From positions 568,825 through 632,824 of the forward strand of contig NZ_JXDL01000001.1 in NCBI RefSeq assembly GCF_001590795.1: a stretch of 64,000 bases of DNA. Direction: 5' to 3'. The DNA comes from Bradyrhizobium sp. AT1. Lineage in GTDB: Bacteria > Pseudomonadota > Alphaproteobacteria > Rhizobiales > Xanthobacteraceae. A program made the position numbers and the translations under genes. Every line of letters starts with the position of its first letter. Position 1 is the first letter of the stretch. Below the pieces are notes generated by a model. The model searched no databases. It was not told the origin of the DNA and saw only the letters and a program-made list of their open reading frames with translations. Shown in pieces: positions 57,100 to 64,000 of the stretch.

Positions 57100-59103
57100 A
57101 TGGACCGCTCAAAGCTCTACCGGCGTTTCCGCACGCTCCTGATCGCCAACCGCGGCGAGATCGCCTGCCGCGTCATCCGCACCGCCCGCGCCATGGGCCT
57201 GCGCACGGTCGCGGTCTATTCCGAGGCCGACCGTGACGCGATGCATGTCGCGCTCGCGGACGAAGCCGTGCTGCTCGGGCCGGCACGGGCGCGCGACAGC
57301 TACCTCAACGTTGAACGGCTAATCGAGGCCGCGCGCAAGACCGGCGCCGAGGCCGTGCATCCCGGCTACGGCTTCCTGTCGGAAAACGCCGAGTTCGCGC
57401 AGGCCTGCTACGAATCCGGCCTCGTGTTCGTCGGCCCGACCGCCGACATGATGAATGCGATGGGCTCGAAATCAGGCTCGAAAGCGCTGATGGAAAAGGC
57501 CGGCGTGCCGCTCGTGCCGGGCTATCACGGCAATGCCCAGGACGATGCGACGCTGGCGAAGGCGGCCGAGAAGGTCGGTTTCCCGATCCTGGTGAAGGCG
57601 TCCGCCGGCGGCGGCGGCCGCGGCATGCGCATCGTGCGCTCGGCCGACGAGCTCGGTCCCGCAATCGTCAGCGCCAAGCGCGAGGCCAAGGCCGCTTTCG
57701 GCGATGACCGCATGCTGATCGAAAAATATGTCGACAATCCCCGCCACATCGAAGTGCAGATCATCGGCGACAGCCAGGGCAATCTGCTCTCGCTGTTCGA
57801 GCGCGAATGCACCTTGCAGCGCCGGCACCAGAAGGTGATCGAGGAGGCGCCTTCACCGACGCTCAATCCGGCCCAGCGCGAGACCGTCTGTGCGGCCGCG
57901 CGAAAGGCGGCGGGTGCGGTGAACTATGTCGGCGCCGGCACGATCGAATTCGTGTCCGACGGCAAGGACGTGTTCTTCATCGAGATGAACACGCGCCTGC
58001 AGGTCGAGCATCCCGTGACGGAGCTGATCACGGGCATCGACCTCGTCGAATGGCAGCTGCGTGTCGCCTTCGGCGAGGCGCTGCCGCTGAAGCAGGGCGA
58101 GATCAAGCTCAACGGCCATGCCGTCGAGGCGCGCGTCTACGCGGAGAACCCGACCAAGAACTTCATGCCGTCGGTCGGCCGGATCTCGACCTGGCGGCTT
58201 CCGGCGGAGACCGGCGGCTTGCGCATCGATGCCGGCTATCGCGAGGGCGATACGGTCTCGCCGTATTACGACGCGATGCTGGCCAAGATGATTGCCTGGG
58301 CTCCGACGCGCGATGTCGCGATCGAGCGGCTGAACCGCGGGCTGGAAGAGTCCGACGTTCGCGGCATCGTCACCAACATTCCGTTCCTGTCGGCGCTGAT
58401 GACGCATCCGAAGGTGCGGACCAATGCGATCGACACCGGCTTCATCGAGCGCGAGCTGGCGGTGCTGACGTCCGCATCGCCCGCGCCCGGCGAGCTCGAG
58501 CTGTGCGCTGCGGTCGCTGCTGTCATCAACGACGAACGACAGAGGGCACAGGCGGCGGCGAATTCGCCCTGGCAGACTTTCGGCTGGCAGCCGGTCGGGC
58601 GCCGTCAGCGCAGCTTTGCCTTCCGCGTCGGCCACGGGGCCGAGCAGAAGGTCACGCTGAACTATGGCAGCGGGCCGTCGACGCTGGTGATCGGCGAGCG
58701 CGAGCTGGCCTTCGCGATCACGCCGCGCGAGGGCGGCTTTGACCTGACGCTGGATGGCGTGAAATCCTCCGTCGCCGCGGTGATCGACGGTCACGAGCTG
58801 TATTTGCGCACGCGCAACGGACGTTTCGACCTGCACTGGGTCGATCCGTTCGGTGGCGAGAGCGAGGAGCAGACCGGCGCGGACAAGATCGCGGCACCCT
58901 TGCCGGGAACGGTCGTCGCGGTGTTGGCCGAGGAGGGCGCGACACTCGAAAAGGGCGCGCCAATCCTGACCCTCGAGGTGATGAAGATGGAGCAGACGCT
59001 GCGCGCGCCCTATGCCGGCGTGCTGAAGTCGATCAAGTGCAAGGTCGGCGACATCGTGCAGGAAGGCGTCGAGCTTGCCGTAATCGAACCATCAGGCGAA
59101 TGA
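57100..59103 (+). CDS. mccA: Methylcrotonoyl-CoA carboxylase, alpha (biotin) subunit
   Basis: This 667-residue biotin-dependent subunit has a biotin carboxylase domain (LLIANRGEIACRVIRTARAM, KASAGGGGRGMRIVRS ATP-grasp loop, EMNTRLQVEHPVTE). A BT domain follows, and a C-terminal biotinyl domain carries LEVMKMEQTL with the modified Lys. It starts 4 nt after mccB and ends 1 nt before hmgL. Confidence 0.96.
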   Translation: MDRSKLYRRFRTLLIANRGEIACRVIRTARAMGLRTVAVYSEADRDAMHVALADEAVLLGPARARDSYLNVERLIEAARKTGAEAVHPGYGFLSENAEFAQACYESGLVFVGPTADMMNAMGSKSGSKALMEKAGVPLVPGYHGNAQDDATLAKAAEKVGFPILVKASAGGGGRGMRIVRSADELGPAIVSAKREAKAAFGDDRMLIEKYVDNPRHIEVQIIGDSQGNLLSLFERECTLQRRHQKVIEEAPSPTLNPAQRETVCAAARKAAGAVNYVGAGTIEFVSDGKDVFFIEMNTRLQVEHPVTELITGIDLVEWQLRVAFGEALPLKQGEIKLNGHAVEARVYAENPTKNFMPSVGRISTWRLPAETGGLRIDAGYREGDTVSPYYDAMLAKMIAWAPTRDVAIERLNRGLEESDVRGIVTNIPFLSALMTHPKVRTNAIDTGFIERELAVLTSASPAPGELELCAAVAAVINDERQRAQAAANSPWQTFGWQPVGRRQRSFAFRVGHGAEQKVTLNYGSGPSTLVIGERELAFAITPREGGFDLTLDGVKSSVAAVIDGHELYLRTRNGRFDLHWVDPFGGESEEQTGADKIAAPLPGTVVAVLAEEGATLEKGAPILTLEVMKMEQTLRAPYAGVLKSIKCKVGDIVQEGVELAVIEPSGE

Positions 59104-59104
59104 C

Positions 59105-60016
59105 ATGAGCGATCAAGTCCGCATTATCGAAATGGGGCCGCGCGACGGGCTCCAGAACGAGAAAACGCCGATCAGCGTGGAGGCCCGCATCGCCTTCGTC
59201 GAAGCGCTGGTCGCGGCCGGCCTCGATACGGTCGAGGTCGGCGCCTTCGTCTCGCCCAAGGCGATCCCGCAGATGGCGAGCTCCGATGCGGTGTTGCGCG
59301 GCGTTGCTCATGTGAAGAACGCAGAGTTCCACGTGCTGGTGCCGAACGAAAAGGGCTATGACGCCGCGCGCACCGCCGGCGCCAAGGTCGTCTCGGTGTT
59401 CGCGGCGGCGTCCGAAGGCTTTTCCCGCGCCAACATCAATTGCACCGTTGCGGAGTCCATCGAGCGATTCAAGCCGGTGCTGGCGCGCGCCAAGGCCGAT
59501 GGAATCCCGGTGCGCGGCTATATCTCCTGCGTGCTGGGCTGCCCGTTTGATGGGGAGATCAAGCCGAAGGCCGTCGCCGATCTCGCGAGCACGCTGTTCG
59601 ACCTCGGCTGCTACGAGATCTCGCTCGGCGACACCATCGGCGTCGGCACGCCCGACAAGGCGAAAGAGATGCTGCGCGCGGTTGGCGCCAACATCCCGCC
59701 CGCAAAGCTCGCGATGCATTTCCACGACACCTACGGTCAGGCGCTCGCCAATCTCTATGCCGGGATGGAAGAGGGTGTCCGCGTCATCGACGCCGCGGCC
59801 GGCGGTCTCGGCGGCTGTCCCTACGCACCCGGCGCGACCGGCAACGTCGCAACCGAGGATGTCGTCTACATGCTCGAAGGCATGGGCGTGAAGACGGGCA
59901 TCGATATGGAGAAGCTGCTGGCGGCCACCAACGTGATGGCCGGCATGCTGGGCAAGCCGCCGGTGAGCCGCGTGGCGTCCGCGCTGAACGCGAAAAAGAA
60001 GCGGGCCGGTTCCTAG
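59105..60016 (+). CDS. hmgL: Hydroxymethylglutaryl-CoA lyase
   Basis: This 303-residue TIM-barrel lyase splits HMG-CoA into acetoacetate and acetyl-CoA, the last step of leucine breakdown. It has EMGPRDGLQNEKTPI, the metal His pair in MHFHDTYGQALAN and the catalytic Cys in GGLGGCPYAPGATGN. The enoyl-CoA hydratase (AUH/LiuC) that would complete the pathway is not in this operon. Confidence 0.96.
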   Translation: MSDQVRIIEMGPRDGLQNEKTPISVEARIAFVEALVAAGLDTVEVGAFVSPKAIPQMASSDAVLRGVAHVKNAEFHVLVPNEKGYDAARTAGAKVVSVFAAASEGFSRANINCTVAESIERFKPVLARAKADGIPVRGYISCVLGCPFDGEIKPKAVADLASTLFDLGCYEISLGDTIGVGTPDKAKEMLRAVGANIPPAKLAMHFHDTYGQALANLYAGMEEGVRVIDAAAGGLGGCPYAPGATGNVATEDVVYMLEGMGVKTGIDMEKLLAATNVMAGMLGKPPVSRVASALNAKKKRAGS

Positions 60017-60022
60017 CACTCC

Positions 60023-60106
60023 GTCATTGCGAGGAGCGAAGCGACGAAGCAATCCAGTCTGCCTCTGCGGAAAGACTCTGGATTGCTTCGCTTCGCTCGC
60101 AATGAC
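60023..60106. repeat. Palindromic repeat, GTCATTGCGAGGAGCGAAGC family
   Basis: GTCATTGCGAGGAGCGAAGC and AAGCAATCCAG form one arm, CTGGATTGCTTCGCTTCGCT then CGCAATGAC the other. It fills the gap between hmgL and the converging lyase gene and probably also ends transcription. Confidence 0.82.
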
Positions 60107-60126
60107 GGCAGAGAGAGTGTCGTCGC

Positions 60127-61053
60127 TCACGCCGCCTTCAGGCCGACATCCGGCAGACGCGGCCGGTTCTTCAGCGCCTTGGCCATCATGGCTTCGACCT
60201 CGGCCTTCTCATGCGGCAGCAGCGCGAGGCGCGGCGGGCGGGTCAGCGCGGTGCCGCGGCCCATGATGTGCTCGCACAACTTGATGCACTGGACGAGGTC
60301 GGGACGGGCGTCGAGATGCAAGAGCGGCATGAACCATTCGTAGAGCGGCATCGCCTCCGCGAAGCGCCCCGCCTTGGCCAGGCGGAACAGCGTCTCGCCT
60401 TCGCGCGGGAAGGCGTTCGACATGCCGGAGACCCAGCCCACCGCGCCCATGGCGACGCTCTCGACGATGACGTCGTCGAGCCCTGCGAACAGCACGAAGC
60501 GGTCGCCGACCATGTTGCGGGTGTCGATGAAACGCCTGGTATCGCCGGAGGAATCCTTGAAGCAGACGACCGTCTCGACGTCCGCCAGTGAGGCCAGGAT
60601 GTCGGGGGTGACGTCGTTCTTGTAGATCGGCGGATTGTTGTAGAGCATCACCGGCAGATCGGTTGCGCTGGCGACCGCGCGGAAATGCGCGGCGGTCTCG
60701 TGCGGCTTGGAGGAGTAAACCAGCGCCGGCATCACCATCACGCCGTCGATGCCGACGCGCGCGGCCTCCTTGGCGGTCTCGACCGCGAAGGCCGTGGTGA
60801 ATTCGGCGATGCCACACAGTACGGGCACGCGGCCGGCCGCGACCGACTTCGCGGTCTCCATGATCGCGATCTTCTCCTTGCGCTCCAGCGAGGTGTTCTC
60901 GCCGACCGAGCCACAGACGATCAGGCCGGACACGCCATCGCGGATCAATCCGTCCATCACCTTGGCGGTTGCCTCGATATTGAGCGACAGGTCGTCGTTG
61001 AATTGGGTGGTGACGGCCGGGAAGACGCCTTCCCAGGAAACGTGGCGGCTCAT
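60127..61053 (-). CDS. DapA/NanA-family lyase or aldolase
   Basis: This 308-residue TIM-barrel enzyme forms a Schiff base with pyruvate-like substrates: the Lys is in VVCFKDSSGD and the Tyr in MLYNNPPIY. GSVGENTSLERKEKIAIME is the family GTTGE-like motif with Val in place of one Thr. The neighbouring TRAP genes suggest that it acts on an imported organic acid or hydroxy acid. Hydroxyproline-pathway deaminases of this fold are one option, but the other genes of that pathway are not here. It is the last gene of a leftward four-gene set. Confidence 0.85.
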   Translation of the reverse strand: MSRHVSWEGVFPAVTTQFNDDLSLNIEATAKVMDGLIRDGVSGLIVCGSVGENTSLERKEKIAIMETAKSVAAGRVPVLCGIAEFTTAFAVETAKEAARVGIDGVMVMPALVYSSKPHETAAHFRAVASATDLPVMLYNNPPIYKNDVTPDILASLADVETVVCFKDSSGDTRRFIDTRNMVGDRFVLFAGLDDVIVESVAMGAVGWVSGMSNAFPREGETLFRLAKAGRFAEAMPLYEWFMPLLHLDARPDLVQCIKLCEHIMGRGTALTRPPRLALLPHEKAEVEAMMAKALKNRPRLPDVGLKAA

Positions 61054-61124
61054 GAGTTCACTCCAAGTGTATTGCCGGCGGGGGGTGGGGCCGCCGGCTG
61101 TTGTTAAGACGATCGCGGATGGAA

Positions 61125-62108
61125 TTAGAGCGTCGCGCCGACCTTGCGCAGCTCAGCGAGGACGGGGGCCTTGGGCAGCCAGAGCTTGTCGAACTCGGCG
61201 ATGACGGCCTCGGTGTCGCCGGCGGGGACCTGGCGGATCGGGATCGGCGCGTTCTTGAAGTTCTCGATCAACGTTGGCTCGTTGCCGGCCAGCTCGTCGA
61301 TCTGCGCGTCCAGTGTCGACTTCACGAGCTTGGTGATCAGCTCGCGGTCGGCGGGCGGCAGCGATTGCCAGACCCGGCCGGAGACGACGGCCGCCATCGG
61401 CATGAAGACGGCGTTCATCTGCAGGATCACCTTCGAGACCTTGTCGAAGCGCTGGTTCCAGGAGAATTCGAGATCGGCCTCGAGGCCGTCGACCTGGCCG
61501 TTCGCCATGGCGTCGAACACCTGCGGCGTCGGGATCGGGGTGGGCGCGGCACCCAGCGAGGAATAGAAATCGCGATAGACCGGCGTCGGGTTGATGCGCA
61601 GCTTCATGCCCTTGATGTCGGCGAGCGAATTCAGGTCCCTGGACGAGAACACCGCGCGCATGCCGGTGATGCCCCAGCCGAGCCCGATGGTGCCGGTCTC
61701 CTGCGGCAGCACCTCGAACAGTTTGACGGCGGCCGGATGCCGCACGAATTTCGCGACCGCCGGCGTCGAGCGCACGATGTAGGGCGCGTTGATCGCAGCG
61801 ATATGCGGCACGCGCGAGCCGAGTTCGGCGGCCTGGATGAAGCCCATGTCGAGCGCGCCCGACTGCAATTGCTGCATCATTGCGGTCTCGTTGCCGAGCT
61901 GACCGGAGTGGAACACGGTCAATGTCAGGCGGCCATTGGATGCAGCCTTGAGGTCTTCGCCGAACTTGAGCGCGGCCTTGTTCCAGGAATGACCGTTCGG
62001 CGTGATCAGGCCGAGGCGGAATTCCTTGGCCTGGGCGAGCGCCAGCGACGGTGCGAACACCGATGCGGCGGCACTGGCGGCGAGAAAGCGGCGGCGAGAC
62101 AGCGGCAT
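61125..62108 (-). CDS. TRAP transporter solute-binding protein (DctP type)
   Basis: This 327-residue periplasmic protein has a Tat-type signal (SRRRFLAASAAASVFAPSLA). GLITPNGHSWNKAALKFGED at the start and GMKLRINPTPVYRDFYSSLG with its Arg (probable carboxylate ligand) fit the DctP family. The ATG at 62108 with GGAAA upstream is preferred to a TTG six codons earlier. The ligand is probably a carboxylate. Confidence 0.92.
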   Translation of the reverse strand: MPLSRRRFLAASAAASVFAPSLALAQAKEFRLGLITPNGHSWNKAALKFGEDLKAASNGRLTLTVFHSGQLGNETAMMQQLQSGALDMGFIQAAELGSRVPHIAAINAPYIVRSTPAVAKFVRHPAAVKLFEVLPQETGTIGLGWGITGMRAVFSSRDLNSLADIKGMKLRINPTPVYRDFYSSLGAAPTPIPTPQVFDAMANGQVDGLEADLEFSWNQRFDKVSKVILQMNAVFMPMAAVVSGRVWQSLPPADRELITKLVKSTLDAQIDELAGNEPTLIENFKNAPIPIRQVPAGDTEAVIAEFDKLWLPKAPVLAELRKVGATL

Positions 62109-62131
62109 GGTCGGTTTCCTTTTCAACGGGC

Positions 62132-63397
62132 CTATTTGACGAGGATCAGCGAGAGCGAGGGATAGAGCGAGAGCAGCACGAGGAGGACGCAGGAGATGAC
62201 GAAGAACGGCAGCGTCACCATGAACATCTTGCCGGGCTTGGCGCCGGTGACGGCGGCCGCGACGAAGAAGCAGAGCCCGACCGGCGGCGAGAGCAGGCCA
62301 AGCACGAGATTGATCACCACCACGACGCCGAAATGCCGGGGATCGATGTGATAGACCTCGGTCGCGACCGGCAGCAGGATCGGCACCGTCATGATCAGGC
62401 CGGGAATGCCGTCGATCACCGTGCCGATCACCAGCAGGATGACGTTGCAGATCAGCATGAAGCTGACCGGGTCCTTGGCGGCGGTCTGGATCCAGGCCGC
62501 AGTCTCCTGCGGCACCTTGCCGAAGATCAGGACCCAGGAGAACACGGCGGCGGCCGCCACCAGGAACAGCACGATCGCGGAATAGATCGCGCTGCGCAGC
62601 ATCATCTGCGGCAGCCGGGAGAACTCGAACTCCTTGGTCCAGAACTTTCCGACCAGGGCCGCGGCAACCGCGCCGACGGCGGCGGATTCGGTCGCGTTGG
62701 CGAGGCCGCCGAGAATGGTGCCGACGATGACGATCGGGATCAGCAGCGTCGGCGAGGTCCGCAGGATCGTCATGACGCGCTGGCGCGGCGTCTGATAATC
62801 CGCGCGCGGATAATTGTAGATGTATCCCATCAGCGCGATGACGAGGCAGAACATCACCGTGAGTATGACGCCAGGCACGATACCGGCGATCAGCATGTCG
62901 CTGACCGAGACCTGCGCCAGCACGCTGTAGACCACGAACATCACCGATGGCGGGATGATCGGGCCGAGCATGCCGCCATAGGCGGTGAGGCCGGCTGCGA
63001 AGGTCTTGTCGTAGCCCTTCTTCTCCATCTCCGGCACCATGATCTGGGCCATGATCGCGACCTGCGCGGTCGCCGATCCCAGGATCGAGGAGATGAACAT
63101 GTTGGCGAGGATGTTGACGTAGGCGAGCCCGCCCTTGAGCGAACCGACGAACGCCATCGCCATGTCGACGATGCGACGGGTGATGCCGCCGCCGTTCATG
63201 ATCTCGCCGATCAGGATGAAGAGCGGGATGGCGATCAGGCCGTAGCTGTCAACGCCGCCGAACAGCTGAAGCGGATAGGACTGGAACAGCACCGGGTTGC
63301 CGGAGGCCGCGATGTAGACGAGGCCGGCGAGGCACAGGCAAAGCCCGATCGGTACGCCGACCAGCATGAACGCCATGAAGGCCGCTGACGTGATCAT
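62132..63397 (-). CDS. TRAP transporter large permease (DctM type)
   Basis: This 421-residue permease has about twelve helices. It has VGVPIGLCLCLAGLVYIAAS, AIPLFILIGEIMNGGGITRR, SSILGSATAQVAIMAQIMVP and GLTAYGGMLGPIIPPSVMFV, all typical of DctM. It starts at an ATG overlapping the DctQ stop (TGATG). It forms the transport channel with the small subunit. Confidence 0.94.
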   Translation of the reverse strand: MITSAAFMAFMLVGVPIGLCLCLAGLVYIAASGNPVLFQSYPLQLFGGVDSYGLIAIPLFILIGEIMNGGGITRRIVDMAMAFVGSLKGGLAYVNILANMFISSILGSATAQVAIMAQIMVPEMEKKGYDKTFAAGLTAYGGMLGPIIPPSVMFVVYSVLAQVSVSDMLIAGIVPGVILTVMFCLVIALMGYIYNYPRADYQTPRQRVMTILRTSPTLLIPIVIVGTILGGLANATESAAVGAVAAALVGKFWTKEFEFSRLPQMMLRSAIYSAIVLFLVAAAAVFSWVLIFGKVPQETAAWIQTAAKDPVSFMLICNVILLVIGTVIDGIPGLIMTVPILLPVATEVYHIDPRHFGVVVVINLVLGLLSPPVGLCFFVAAAVTGAKPGKMFMVTLPFFVISCVLLVLLSLYPSLSLILVK

Positions 63398-63960
63398 CAG
63401 TTGACCCCGTCCAGCTCGGAGAGCTGAAAACCGCTCAGCTTCGTGCGCGGCACCAATCCAAGGTCTTCCAGGAGATTGGCGAGGCCGTGGATCGTCATGG
63501 ACACCGCGAAGATCGGGAGCGTCAGGTACATCACCCAGGTCGGCCAGTTCAGTGTCTGGGTCCGCTCGGTGTAGAGGAAGTTGAAGGTCTCGCCTGCCAG
63601 CTTGCGCCCGTCGAAGCCGACGCGGGCAAGGCCGACCGGGTCCATCCAGAGCACGCAGGTGACGATCAAAGCGAGGCCGAACACGACGACGAGGCCGGTC
63701 GAGATCACCTTGGCGATCTTCTGGTGCCGCGGCGAAAGCCGCTCCGTCAGCATGGTCACCGCGAAGTCGAGCCGCAGCCGCGTCATCGCGGACGCTCCGA
63801 TGAAGGTCAGCCAGACCACGCAATAGACCGCGGATTCATCGATCCAGTAGATCGGGAAATGCGAGTAGCGGGTGACGACGTTCACCAGGATCAGGCCGGT
63901 GAGCAGGTACATCAGGCCCATCAGCGCCAGCCGTTCGAGGGTGAGCAGGGCGCTCGACAT
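63397..63960 (-). CDS. TRAP transporter small permease (DctQ type)
   Basis: This 187-residue protein has four helices: LTLERLALMGLMYLLTGLIL, YCVVWLTFIGASAMTRLRLD, ISTGLVVVFGLALIVTCVLW and WVMYLTLPIFAVSMTIHGLA. It has the family DES in YWIDESAVY. It is the first gene of the set DctQ, DctM, DctP, lyase. The 40 bases up to the window end are probably its promoter region and show no gene. Confidence 0.92.
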   Translation of the reverse strand: MSSALLTLERLALMGLMYLLTGLILVNVVTRYSHFPIYWIDESAVYCVVWLTFIGASAMTRLRLDFAVTMLTERLSPRHQKIAKVISTGLVVVFGLALIVTCVLWMDPVGLARVGFDGRKLAGETFNFLYTERTQTLNWPTWVMYLTLPIFAVSMTIHGLANLLEDLGLVPRTKLSGFQLSELDGVN

Positions 63961-64000
63961 CCGGACAATCGTACGTCGGACGCTGAGCGCGCGCGTGGCC

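Noticed and set aside
57853..58836. Leftward frame of about 327 codons inside mccA
   Set aside because: It is antisense to the biotin carboxylase subunit, with no conserved features.
10755..60106. CRISPR array
   Set aside because: The repeats are few, far apart and palindromic, with no regular spacers and no cas genes.

Overview
The window looks like a chromosomal segment of a Bradyrhizobium-type alphaproteobacterium (Nitrobacteraceae). The reasons are the high G+C content, several palindromic intergenic repeat families that I associate with this group, EcfG-type general-stress promoters (GGAAC, 16 nt, CGTT), a DUF3551 secreted protein, OpgC-type glucan modification genes and an NDUFS4-like complex I accessory subunit. 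I see no rRNA, transposase, integrase, prophage or CRISPR array. Two tRNA genes are present (Glu and Pro). All family assignments are from reading the sequence; no search was run.

Layout. 1-5.6 kb: a leftward sulfatase block (formylglycine-generating enzyme, sulfatase, secreted HAD phosphatase, secreted protein cut by the window edge) facing an AraC regulator. 5.8-17 kb: a soluble chemoreceptor-like protein, recJ, an SDR dehydrogenase, a class II aldolase, a lytic transglycosylase, a MarR/AhpD/cupin group with a clear palindromic operator, a DUF808 membrane protein and an M23 peptidase. 17.1-20 kb: efp facing epmA-epmB, a complete beta-lysylation set for elongation factor P apart from the hydroxylase. 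20.3-21.6 kb: a DAHP synthase gene preceded by a well-formed attenuator whose 26-residue leader peptide carries the run YFWYFSY. 21.6-33 kb: HdeD, PrsW, PilZ proteins, GST, glyoxalase, a lysozyme-like protein of unknown role, a toxin-antitoxin pair and a tannase-family esterase. 33.4-44.3 kb: a zone of very small genes, with three candidate small RNAs, two of them homologous, and three EcfG promoters in or near it. 44.3-48 kb: opgC, complex I subunit and an Lrp regulator. 53.2-60 kb: an AraC regulator and the leucine catabolic operon ivd-mccB-mccA-hmgL. 60.1-64 kb: a DapA-family lyase or aldolase with a three-part TRAP transporter.

The most unusual locus is at 48.2-53.2 kb. A 1057-residue protein joins a DUF4062 domain, a STAND-type P-loop ATPase and an OpgC-like ten-helix membrane domain. 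That domain is related to the true OpgC encoded 2.1 kb away, but it has lost the Arg and His seen in the first helix of the true enzyme. It is divergently paired with a TIR-domain protein that keeps the probable catalytic Glu. I read this as a candidate membrane-tethered STAND/TIR immune locus. That is inference from domain architecture.

The second strongest observation is the aromatic-codon attenuator in front of the DAHP synthase. Its leader appears to start at, or within a few bases of, the transcription start. The third is a pair of homologous structured RNAs at 37.8-38.0 and 43.4-43.6 kb, with matching promoter spacing and covarying stems.
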